In this document: in pieces, positions 23,950-32,533 of the stretch
Layout: each line of letters starts with the position of its first letter
Position numbering within the stretch: the stretch's first letter is position 1
Source of the DNA: an uncultured Bacilli bacterium
GTDB taxonomy: Bacteria > Bacillota_I > Bacilli_A > RF39 > UBA660
Assembly: GCA_934100165.1 (NCBI GenBank)
Contig: CAKOPN010000004.1
Span: 1 to 64,000 of the forward strand
DNA length: 64,000 nt
Direction of reading: 5' to 3'
Notes under the pieces: model-generated
Seen by the model: the letters and a program-made list of their open reading frames with translations, nothing else
Databases searched by the model: none
What the model was told of the DNA's origin: nothing
Translations under genes and position numbers: made by a program

Positions 23950-26493
23950 TTAGTCAGAGTTTAGAAAATCTTCAATAGTTAGAAGTCTATCATCTATTTC
24001 TTTTAATAGTACTCTTTCTTTATCTTTTTCACTAACTTCTTCTTTTTCTTCTTTATTATTATTTGTTATATCTTCATTTTTTGTATCACTTTGTTTTTTT
24101 AACTCTACAGTTACGAAAGCGTCTTTTAATTTATCCTTAATAACGGTTGTTCCAGTTGAATATCTATCGGCGATAGGAAGCTCTGTTAGTTTTATGCACT
24201 TAATGTCGGTAGCTTTTAATCCAATCACAGTCTTTGAAGGTATTGTAAATGCTTTCAAAACTTTGTATGGATTAGTTTTAACTTCCCTTAATATCATCAA
24301 GCCTCTTTTAGCACGTGATGATTTATCAAACTCGGATATTTTGACTCTCTTACCAGTTCCTTTTTCAGTAAGAATAGAAACATACTCTGTATCATTTACA
24401 TTAAATGATGACACTGATACGACTGAATCATCTTTTAAGTTAATTGATTTAACACCACTTGCTTTAAGTCCAACTTTTGGTATGTCTTCCTCATCAAACC
24501 ATAATCCATAACCTGTCTTTGTAGCAATAAATATTTCATTTCCTTCTTTTTGGAATGCTGCAATCACTCTATCATTTTCTTTTAATTTCATACAGCAGAT
24601 AGGTTTAGAATTTCTAACTGATTCAAATTCTTTTAATTGTGTTTTCTTAATCATTCCATCTTTTGTAGCAATTATGATGTTATTATCTTGCTCAAATGAT
24701 GTAACAGGAATTGCACTTATTATTTCTTCATCTTGTTCTAATTTAATTATGTTACTTACGTGTTTTCCTAAATCTTTCCATACAAGTGATGGAATTGTAT
24801 GAACTGGAATATATAAGTAATTTCCAAGACTAGTAAATAGTAGTAAAACATCTAGTGTGTTAAGCTCGTATAAACCGATTACATAGTCACCATCTTTGAC
24901 TGTTGCTTCATCTTTACTTGCTTGATAACTTCTAAATGATGTCCTCTTGATATAACCATCTTTAGTTACCATAACAATTACATCTTCTTTAGTAATCATT
25001 TCTTTTGTATCTATCTTTATATCTGTTATTTCATCTTTTATATCTGTTTTTCTAACTGTTGCATATTCTTTCTTTATTTTTCTTAACTCTTCTTTCATAA
25101 CACTCTTCAAAACATTTTCATCACGAAGAATTTCTTCTAATCTTTCTTTTAAAGCGTTTAAGTTTCTTAGTTCTTCTTCAAGAAGTGTTACGTCAGTATT
25201 AGTTAATCTATACAATTGCAATGTAACAATAGCTTCTGCTTGAACTTCGGTAAAATCAAATAGTTTTACTAAGTTTTCTTTGGCATCAGTCTTATTTTTA
25301 CTAGCACGTATCGCTTTAATAACTTCATCTAAGATTGATAAGCATCTAATTAAACCTTCTACTATATGGAGTCTTGCCTTAGCATGTTCCAAATCAAACT
25401 TTGTTCTTCTAGTTATAACTTCTTTTTGATGATCAATATATGCATCTAGAATTGGTGCTAGTCCAAGCTGCCTTGGTACTCTTTTAACTATTGCTATCAT
25501 ATTAAAGTTATATGATATTTGTAGTTCTGTATTTTTTAATAAGTAATTTAATATAACATCTCTATTAGCATCTTTTTTAATATCTATTGCTATTCTTAAA
25601 CCATCACGGTCTGATTCATCTCTTACTTCAACGATTCCATCTAGTTTTTTATCTATTCTAATTTCATCTATTTTTCTTACAAGAGCTGCTTTATTTACTT
25701 CATAAGGAATCTCTGTGGCAATTAGTGATACTTTACCTTTGCTTTCTTCGAAGAAAGTTCTTGCTTTTACTATTACTCTTCCTCTTCCTGTTTCATAAGC
25801 TTTTCTTATTCCATCAATTCCTTCTACAATTCCTCCAGTTGGAAAGTCTGGCCCTTTAACAATAGACATAAGAGTATCAAGAGTACAATTTGGACTATCT
25901 ATTCTTTTGATAGTTGCCTCTATTATTTCCCCTAAATTGTGAGGTGGAATATTAGTAGCATAACCTGCAGATATTCCTGTTGAACCATTTACTAAAAGGT
26001 TTGGGAATTTAGCCGGTAATACTGTTGGCTCCATAATTGTATCATCAAAGTTTGGTGCAAACTCTACAGTATCTTTATCTATATCACAGATTAACTCATT
26101 ACTGATCTTAGAAAGTCTTGCTTCTGTGTAACGGTATGCAGCAGGAGAATCACCATCTATTGATCCATTGTTACCATGCATATCGATATAAGGTGTTCTA
26201 AGTTTCCAGTCTTGACTCATTCTTACCATTGCTTCATATATAGATGTATCTCCATGTGGATGGTAATTACCTATAACGTCTCCAACTGTTTTAGCACTTT
26301 TTCTATATGGTCTATCGTATGTATTTTTTTCTTTATACATTGAGAATATAATTCTTCTTTGTACTGGTTTTAATCCATCTCTTACGTCTGGTATTGCTCT
26401 ATCCTGAATAATATATTTAGAATAACTACCAAACCTTTGCCCCATTATTTCTTCAAGTGAATACTCGTAAATTCTATCAAGAGCATCTTTCAT
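23950..26493 (-). CDS. parC: DNA topoisomerase IV subunit A
   Basis: The 847-residue cleavage-reunion subunit of the decatenating type IIA topoisomerase. The active-site Tyr is at about 122 in AAYRYTEARL. The quinolone region reads GDTSIYEAMVRMSQDW, the ParC style (Glu at the 87-equivalent). The C-terminal beta-pinwheel has a degenerate box (SRAKRGLMI) rather than the GyrA-box, and an acidic, Lys-rich tail. It is downstream of parE with one small gene between. Confidence 0.93.
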   Translation of the reverse strand: MKDALDRIYEYSLEEIMGQRFGSYSKYIIQDRAIPDVRDGLKPVQRRIIFSMYKEKNTYDRPYRKSAKTVGDVIGNYHPHGDTSIYEAMVRMSQDWKLRTPYIDMHGNNGSIDGDSPAAYRYTEARLSKISNELICDIDKDTVEFAPNFDDTIMEPTVLPAKFPNLLVNGSTGISAGYATNIPPHNLGEIIEATIKRIDSPNCTLDTLMSIVKGPDFPTGGIVEGIDGIRKAYETGRGRVIVKARTFFEESKGKVSLIATEIPYEVNKAALVRKIDEIRIDKKLDGIVEVRDESDRDGLRIAIDIKKDANRDVILNYLLKNTELQISYNFNMIAIVKRVPRQLGLAPILDAYIDHQKEVITRRTKFDLEHAKARLHIVEGLIRCLSILDEVIKAIRASKNKTDAKENLVKLFDFTEVQAEAIVTLQLYRLTNTDVTLLEEELRNLNALKERLEEILRDENVLKSVMKEELRKIKKEYATVRKTDIKDEITDIKIDTKEMITKEDVIVMVTKDGYIKRTSFRSYQASKDEATVKDGDYVIGLYELNTLDVLLLFTSLGNYLYIPVHTIPSLVWKDLGKHVSNIIKLEQDEEIISAIPVTSFEQDNNIIIATKDGMIKKTQLKEFESVRNSKPICCMKLKENDRVIAAFQKEGNEIFIATKTGYGLWFDEEDIPKVGLKASGVKSINLKDDSVVSVSSFNVNDTEYVSILTEKGTGKRVKISEFDKSSRAKRGLMILREVKTNPYKVLKAFTIPSKTVIGLKATDIKCIKLTELPIADRYSTGTTVIKDKLKDAFVTVELKKQSDTKNEDITNNNKEEKEEVSEKDKERVLLKEIDDRLLTIEDFLNSD

Positions 26494-26497
26494 TTTA

Positions 26498-26887
26498 TCA
26501 CCTACTTAATAAATAATTGTATGTATTTATATATACTTTATCTAGCCTATCCTTTGATGTAGAAAGAACTGTATTTATAAGTTTCTTTATATAAAGGATA
26601 TTTAGATTTGCTTCGTAAACTGTTTCATCTAATAATTTTTCATTTGGATATATACTTTTATACTTTGATAATGAAGAATCTATATCACTTTGTTTAATTC
26701 TTCTTAGAATATTCATGTATGCAAATGATGACTTATCATCATCTTTTGAAAAGAAAAGATTTTCAAGTTCTAACATACTTATTCTTCCTTCTTCAAATAG
26801 ATAGTAAAAAGTCATTCCAAATTTACTAAATTCATCAATTCTGTTTTCCAAGTTTTTGCTTGTTTTTTTGTCCGCTATTAAGGCCAT
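26498..26887 (-). CDS. Small helical protein between parE and parC, unknown
   Basis: 129 residues, soluble, mostly helical and rich in Lys, Leu and Asp (EEGRISMLELENLFFSKDDDKSS, then a long C-terminal helical part). No family recognised. It starts 14 bases after the parE stop and ends four bases before the parC start, so it must be translated with both. Topoisomerase genes are normally adjacent, which makes this insert notable. Confidence 0.7.
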   Translation of the reverse strand: MALIADKKTSKNLENRIDEFSKFGMTFYYLFEEGRISMLELENLFFSKDDDKSSFAYMNILRRIKQSDIDSSLSKYKSIYPNEKLLDETVYEANLNILYIKKLINTVLSTSKDRLDKVYINTYNYLLSR

Positions 26888-26901
26888 ACTGCTTCTCCTT
26901 T

Positions 26902-28806
26902 TTATACTTTAATTTTATAATCATCTTCAAGCGAGAATTCTACGTTTTCTTCAATCCACTGTTTTCTTGGTTCAACAGAATCTCCCATTAGAACACTTAC
27001 TCTTTTTTCTGCTAATAAAGCATCATCAATTTTAACTCTAATTAGTTTCCTTGTATCAGGGTTCATTGTTGTATCTGCTAGCTGATCGGCGTTCATTTCA
27101 CCTAATCCTTTGTATCTTTGAACTTCACATTTTTTATTTTTAGTTTTTGCTTTCATTTCATCCATGTTGTATGCGTATTCGACTGTTTTACCTGATGTTA
27201 TTTTAAATAATGGCGGAAGAGCTATGTAAAGTTTTCCAGCTTCTATTAAAGGTTTCATGTAACGATAAAAGAAAGTTAATAGTAAGCACTGTATATGTCC
27301 ACCATCTTCATCAGCATCGCTCATGATTATAACTTTATCATATTCACAGTCTTCAATTTCAAAATTTGGGCCATAACCGGCACCAATTGTATAAATCATT
27401 GTGTTAATTTCTTCATTTTTAAAAATATCATCAAGGTTTGCTTTTTCAGTATTTATTACTTTACCACGAAGAGGTAATATTGCTTGGAATTTTCTATCTC
27501 TTCCTTGCTTTGCAGAACCACCAGCTGAATCACCCTCTACTAGGAAAAGTTCGTTTTTGTTTTTGTTTTTAGATTGAGCAGGAGTTAACTTTCCTGATAG
27601 GGCACGTTCTTTTTTGCTGTTTGTTTTACCTTTTCTTGCTTCTTCTCTTGCTTTTCTTGCAGCTTCCCTTGCAATCTTACTTTTTAGTGATTTATCTAAA
27701 ATATCTGTTGCAACTTTTTTGTTTTCCTCTAAGAAAAACTGTAATTTTTCACTTACTATCGTTTCTACTACTGTACGTGCAAGAGGAGTACCAAGTTTAC
27801 CTTTTGTCTGGCCTTCAAACTGTAAAAGTGCTTCTGGTATTTTTAAACTTATAATAGCAGTTAATCCTTCTCTTACATCGCTACCTTCTAACGGTTTGTC
27901 TTTGGTTTTAACATAGCCATTATTTTTAGCATAATCATTAAATACTCTAGTAAGTGCTGTTTTGAATCCTACTTCATGGCTTCCACCATCTGGTGTTTTA
28001 ACATCATTTACGAATGATATTATATTCTCTTGATAAGTATCAGTGTACTGCATTGCAATATCTACTTCAATATTATCCTTTACGCCTTCAAAAGCAATTA
28101 CTTTGTGAAGAGTATTTTTATCTTCATTTAGGTATTCAACGAATTCTGTTAAACCATTTTCGTAATGATATTTATTATCTCTTCCAGTTATTTCATCTAC
28201 AACTTCTATAGTAATTCCTTTAAGTAAGAAAGCTGACTCTTGCATTCTTTCACATATTGTAGAAAAAGAAAAATTACATACTGGGAATATTTCATTATCT
28301 GGTAAAAATCTTACTGTTGTACCAGTTCTATTGGTTGTACCAACCTTTTTTAGAGGAACATCAACCTTTCCACCATCTTTAAATCTTATAAAGTATTCTT
28401 CTTTATCTTTCTTTATAGATACTTCCATCCATTTACTTAAAGCATTTACTACACTGGCACCGACTCCATGAAGACCTCCTGATACTTTGTATCCTCCTTC
28501 TTCAAATTTACCACCAGCATGAAGTATTGTGTATATTACCTCTGGTGTGCTTCTTCCAGATGAATGCATTCCAACCGGAACACCTCTTCCATGGTCTTCT
28601 ACACTTACACTTCCATCTTTATACATTGTTATTTTTATATAATCACCATAACCATTTATGGCCTCATCAACTGCATTATCGACAATTTCCCATACGAGAT
28701 GATGTAAACCTTTTCTATCAGTAGAACCAATATACATACCAGGTCTTTTTCTAACTGCTTCTAATCCTTCTAATATTTTTATTGAACTTTCATCATATTT
28801 TACCAC
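26902..28806 (-). CDS. parE: DNA topoisomerase IV subunit B
   Basis: About 634 residues. The GHKL ATPase has EIVDNAVDEA, DHGRGVPVGMH and GGLHGVGASVVNALS. The TOPRIM part has EGDSAGG and the acidic DADEDGGHI. It pairs with parC just downstream, so ParE is preferred over GyrB. The start is put at the GTG at 28806, eight bases after GGAG. A longer in-frame extension (to 28848) would place non-conserved hydrophobic residues ahead of the usual KYDESSIKIL start. Confidence 0.93.
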   Translation of the reverse strand: MVKYDESSIKILEGLEAVRKRPGMYIGSTDRKGLHHLVWEIVDNAVDEAINGYGDYIKITMYKDGSVSVEDHGRGVPVGMHSSGRSTPEVIYTILHAGGKFEEGGYKVSGGLHGVGASVVNALSKWMEVSIKKDKEEYFIRFKDGGKVDVPLKKVGTTNRTGTTVRFLPDNEIFPVCNFSFSTICERMQESAFLLKGITIEVVDEITGRDNKYHYENGLTEFVEYLNEDKNTLHKVIAFEGVKDNIEVDIAMQYTDTYQENIISFVNDVKTPDGGSHEVGFKTALTRVFNDYAKNNGYVKTKDKPLEGSDVREGLTAIISLKIPEALLQFEGQTKGKLGTPLARTVVETIVSEKLQFFLEENKKVATDILDKSLKSKIAREAARKAREEARKGKTNSKKERALSGKLTPAQSKNKNKNELFLVEGDSAGGSAKQGRDRKFQAILPLRGKVINTEKANLDDIFKNEEINTMIYTIGAGYGPNFEIEDCEYDKVIIMSDADEDGGHIQCLLLTFFYRYMKPLIEAGKLYIALPPLFKITSGKTVEYAYNMDEMKAKTKNKKCEVQRYKGLGEMNADQLADTTMNPDTRKLIRVKIDDALLAEKRVSVLMGDSVEPRKQWIEENVEFSLEDDYKIKV

Positions 28807-28837
28807 TTTATCATCTCCATAATTTATATAACTAAGA

Positions 28838-28870
28838 CAAAAAAACAAGTTATACGCGCTAACTTATTTT
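28838..28870 (-). terminator. Hairpin with T run in the parE leader
   Basis: AAGTTA, loop GCGCGTA, TAACTT then GTTTTTTTG on the minus strand. It lies between the predicted parE promoter and the parE start, so it may act as an attenuator or a backup terminator. Confidence 0.5.
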
Positions 28871-28883
28871 TAGTACCAATAAG

Positions 28884-28913
28884 ACTATATCACATTTTTT
28901 TATTATAATTCAA
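28884..28913 (-). promoter_or_regulatory. Predicted parE promoter
   Basis: Minus-strand TTGAAT (28913-28908) and TATAGT (28889-28884) with an 18-base spacer, about 80 bases ahead of the parE GTG. Confidence 0.5.
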
Positions 28914-28945
28914 GGAAAAAACGTACAAAAGTTACTCTTGTACAC
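28913..28945 (-). terminator. Terminator after the 236-residue unknown gene
   Basis: GTACAAGAG, loop TAA, CTTTTGTAC then TTTTTT on the minus strand, spanning the stop codon of that gene. Confidence 0.75.
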
Positions 28946-29642
28946 CATTTAGATAAGAATTCATAGACAATTGTTTAACACTTACTTCTTTTTTATCTTG
29001 TTTTGATTTTTCTTTACTTTTAGTAAACACATCGTAAGAGAGATTTAAAACTCTAAAGTCTCTATATCTTCTTATATTTTTTCTTAAATCTTCATAGTAA
29101 CCTCTAAAGTCACTTTGATATTCTAATCCTGTATTTTCACCCATTTTCTTTCTATATTCATAGTTTACTGAATGTTTATGTGCTAGGTGAATACATTCAA
29201 GTATCTTTGGTGACAACCTGATGGTTCTTTTAGGATTTTCTACTATATATCTATAATATTCTGAATTTGGATCACAAATTGCAGAGAAAATCTCTTTAAG
29301 TTTATCATCAATATCTTTATTTGCAAAATCTACTTTGTTATCGTGAGCTGTTAAAGCCACAGTATTCCAAAATTTATTATCAAAGACACATCTTAATACA
29401 TTTTCACCTTCATGATTATAACTTATATAAAGTTTTCCATCATCTTCCAAACCTTGAAGAGTTAAAAACTGTTCTTTTGAATCACAATAAGAAGTAAATG
29501 CATCTATTTTACTTAGTTTAGTTTTATAAGGACCTTTCTTGTCAAACTCTCTAAAAGATCCTTTTTCAAAATCATAACAATATTTTACCCCTTCTTTTTC
29601 TAGTATTAGACTGTATCTACCTACCGGTTTAGAATCCTTCAT
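28932..29642 (-). CDS. Protein of unknown function upstream of parE
   Basis: 236 residues, soluble. The N-terminal third is beta-rich (GRYSLILEKEGVKYCYDF). The middle has an IRLSPKILECIHLAHKHS helix, and the C-terminus is basic and low-complexity (KSKEKSKQDKKEVSVK). No family recognised. The start is 12 bases after the priA stop with a GGGGGA ribosome site, and it ends in its own terminator, so it is probably co-transcribed with priA. Confidence 0.6.
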   Translation of the reverse strand: MKDSKPVGRYSLILEKEGVKYCYDFEKGSFREFDKKGPYKTKLSKIDAFTSYCDSKEQFLTLQGLEDDGKLYISYNHEGENVLRCVFDNKFWNTVALTAHDNKVDFANKDIDDKLKEIFSAICDPNSEYYRYIVENPKRTIRLSPKILECIHLAHKHSVNYEYRKKMGENTGLEYQSDFRGYYEDLRKNIRRYRDFRVLNLSYDVFTKSKEKSKQDKKEVSVKQLSMNSYLNGVQE

Positions 29643-29654
29643 TACAAATCCCCC

Positions 29655-31826
29655 TTATAACGTTATTGGATTAAAATCAATATCTAACCTTATTTTATCA
29701 TTTATTTTATAATAATCTAGCATTTTCTCTAAAAATGGATATAGATTATCTTCTTTCTTATATTTTATTATTATTCCAAATCTGTAAGTATTATTTATTT
29801 TAAATGTACTTCCAATTGATGGCCCTAGAACAGTTGAATTTAAAAGATTATCTCTTAATCTTTTAGCTATTAAATTACTTTCTGCTTGGGCAAGATTATA
29901 ATCTTTACTAATAACCTTTATAGATACTAGAAAGCAGTATGGTGGGTACTGTAGTGTTTTTCTTATTTTCATTTCTTCTTTGAAAAATGCCATGTAGTCA
30001 TGTGTCTTTGCAAGCTTTATAGCATAGTGATCTTGATTAAATGTTTGAATTATTACGGTACCTTTTTTCTCTCCTCTTCCACTTCTTCCTGATACTTGGG
30101 ATAACAAGTCAAATGTGTATTCACTACTTCTAAAATTAGGAATCATAAGAGAAGTATCAGCATTTATTACTCCTACTAAAGTTACGTTTGAAAAATCTAA
30201 TCCCTTAGCTATCATTTGTGTTCCAAGAAGAATGTCATACTCTTGATTTCTAAATGCTGAAATTATTTTTTCGTGTGCTCCTTTTGTACCAGTTGTATCA
30301 AGATCCATCCTAATTACCCTTGCATTAAACAAACTTTTTAATTCTTCTTCAATTTTTTCTGTTCCATACCCTAATTGTTCAATAGCTTTTTCGTGACATT
30401 CTGGGCATACTTCTTTTCTTTTTGTAGCATAGCCACAGTAATGACATCTTTCCATATCACTTGTTTTATGATAAGTAAGAGTTATATCACAGTTAGGACA
30501 TTTACTTACATACCCGCAGTTAGAGCAAGTTACAAAAGAAGAATAACCCCTTCTATTTAGAAGAAGAATTACTTGTTCTTTTCTATCTAAGGTGTTTTGA
30601 ATTTCTTGGATAAGTGTTTTAGAAAAGTGATTGTTTCTATTTTTTTCTTTATTCATGTCCACAAGAGTAACTGTTGGCAAAGCTTTGTTGTTAGCACGCT
30701 TTTTTAATTCAATAAGTTTGTATATACCTTTTATTACTTTGGCAAAGCTTTCAAGAGTTGGAGTTGCACTTCCTAGGACAACTTGTGCATTATGATGTTT
30801 TGCCCTTTCTACTGCTATATCTATGGCATTATATTTTGGAGTGCTTTCTTGTTTATAACTTGTTGTGTGCTCTTCATCTACAATTATTACACCAATATTT
30901 TTAAGTGGTGCAAAAATAGCACTTCTAGCCCCTATTACTATTTTTACTTCTCCGCGAGCAATTTTGCGATATTCATCATACTTTTCTCCATCATTTAATC
31001 TACTGTGAAGAATAGCAATATTTTCTTTAAACCTTGAAGAAAATCTTTCTACCATTTGTGGTGTTAATGATATTTCTGGAACAAGTACAATAGCAGTTTT
31101 TCCTTGTAAAAGCATAGCATCTATAATTTCCATATAAACTTCTGTTTTTCCACTTCCTGTAACACCATATAGTAAATAAGTATTTGATTTATCTAAATCA
31201 GATAGAACTGTGTTAACAGCATTTTTTTGTTCATCATTTAACTCTACTTTTTTGTATTCCTTTTTATTTTCAATAGAAAGTCGGTACTTTTCACTTAAAA
31301 CTTCTTCAAGTATACCTTTGTTTAAGAGTGTTGTAAGACTGGATGCTGCAAGATCTTTAAGATGCTTTTTATCATTTTTGCCGTTTCTTATCTCATCGAT
31401 TATTATCTTTTGCTTATCTGTAAGCTTGTAATCTTTTAAAAGTTTCTCATCTTTTATAATAATATTTGATTCATATGATTTATTTATTTTAGTCTTTTTA
31501 TCCGCTTTCAAAGCTTTGGGTAGCATTACCTGATAAGCACTTATCAAAGTACTTAGTGTTTTCCTTTTAATGAACTTGCCTAATTCTAGTAATTCTTCAT
31601 TTAGTATTACTTCATCATCAATTGGTTTAATAATATCTTTAAGTTCTATCTCAGAGTTTGTATTTTCACTTATACTTAATACAAAGCCTTCTAATGTTTG
31701 TTTACCGAAAGGCACTAGTACTCTTATTCCAACTTTAATTAAATTTTCTAACTCATTCGGAATATTGTATGTAAAAGTTTTATCTATATTTCTATTTGAA
31801 AGTTCTACTAAAACATTTGCTACCAT
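29655..31826 (-). CDS. priA: Primosomal replication protein N' (PriA helicase)
   Basis: 723 residues. PriA reloads the replicative helicase at stalled forks. The N-terminal DNA-binding domain is followed by the helicase core, with GVTGSGKTEVY (Walker A) and VDEEH (Walker B). A zinc-binding insertion has eight Cys in CxxC pairs (CSNCGY, CPNCD, CHYCGY, CPEC), and the last helicase motifs are GTQMIAKGLDF and QVSGRSGRG. Its ribosome site AGGTG is one arm of the hairpin that terminates the upstream surface gene. Confidence 0.95.
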   Translation of the reverse strand: MVANVLVELSNRNIDKTFTYNIPNELENLIKVGIRVLVPFGKQTLEGFVLSISENTNSEIELKDIIKPIDDEVILNEELLELGKFIKRKTLSTLISAYQVMLPKALKADKKTKINKSYESNIIIKDEKLLKDYKLTDKQKIIIDEIRNGKNDKKHLKDLAASSLTTLLNKGILEEVLSEKYRLSIENKKEYKKVELNDEQKNAVNTVLSDLDKSNTYLLYGVTGSGKTEVYMEIIDAMLLQGKTAIVLVPEISLTPQMVERFSSRFKENIAILHSRLNDGEKYDEYRKIARGEVKIVIGARSAIFAPLKNIGVIIVDEEHTTSYKQESTPKYNAIDIAVERAKHHNAQVVLGSATPTLESFAKVIKGIYKLIELKKRANNKALPTVTLVDMNKEKNRNNHFSKTLIQEIQNTLDRKEQVILLLNRRGYSSFVTCSNCGYVSKCPNCDITLTYHKTSDMERCHYCGYATKRKEVCPECHEKAIEQLGYGTEKIEEELKSLFNARVIRMDLDTTGTKGAHEKIISAFRNQEYDILLGTQMIAKGLDFSNVTLVGVINADTSLMIPNFRSSEYTFDLLSQVSGRSGRGEKKGTVIIQTFNQDHYAIKLAKTHDYMAFFKEEMKIRKTLQYPPYCFLVSIKVISKDYNLAQAESNLIAKRLRDNLLNSTVLGPSIGSTFKINNTYRFGIIIKYKKEDNLYPFLEKMLDYYKINDKIRLDIDFNPITL

Positions 31827-31827
31827 A

Positions 31828-31872
31828 AAAAAATCACCTACTAGTATGATAACACTTAAAGGTGATTTTTCC
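31828..31872 (-). terminator. Hairpin after the surface gene that includes the priA ribosome site
   Basis: The minus strand reads AAAAATCACCT, a 20-base loop, then AGGTGATTTTTTT directly before the priA ATG. The 3' arm contains the priA Shine-Dalgarno sequence, so the same hairpin can end surface-gene transcription and hide the priA start on read-through RNA. Confidence 0.65.
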
Positions 31873-31891
31873 TAATTTTTATTTAATTTTT

Positions 31892-32533
31892 TTAAGGTAC
31901 ATATTTTATTGTTGCAGTTCCATTACCAGTTCCTGTACTTCCTGAGGCTGTTACTGTTGAATATGTTGTGTTTGCATAATATGTTCCAGCAGAACCGGCA
32001 CTACCTGATGCTTGGCAACTATTAGCTGCACCGTTTCCTCCAGCTGTACCGCCACCTCCGTTTCCACCTCTTGCTCCTCCTGCTCCCATGTTTCTATACT
32101 TACATCCTCCGCAAGTTGTTGAACCATTACTTTTTCTATACCAACCTCCGTCGGCACCGCCTCCGCCGCCTCCGCCACCGTTGGCTCTTAGATATACTGT
32201 ACTTCCTAAAGCGATGTAGCTTGATCCACCGCCGCCTCCGCCGCCGCCGCTTACACGTACGCCAGTTCCACCGGTTACTCCATCACTTAATCCTCCTGTA
32301 CCTTCTTGAGTATCTCCATATGAACTATCTTTTCCTTTTCCCCCTACCCAAACTGTGTAGGTTTGGCCTTGAGTTAATCTTACTGTGGCTTTTACATAGC
32401 CGCCGTTTCCGCCGGCTCCTCCTGAACCGCCACTACATAGTCCAAGTCCGCCATTTCCACCTTTTGCACCGTAAAGAGTTATTTCATAATTTCCTGTTGC
32501 TGGTGCTGTGTAATATTGTGCTGCTCCTGTATA
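31892..32533 (-). repeat. Glycine-rich C-terminal module, copy B
   Basis: Encodes the last 213 residues of surface protein 1. About 94% identical (200 of 213 by manual count) to copy A at 6758-7399, although the rest of the two proteins differs. It includes CGGC and two octaglycine runs. Confidence 0.9.

Noticed and set aside
23950..28806. gyrA/gyrB instead of parC/parE
   Set aside because: The C-terminal box is degenerate (SRAKRGL, not QRRGGKG) and the quinolone region has the ParC-like IYEAM. Gyrase genes are expected elsewhere.
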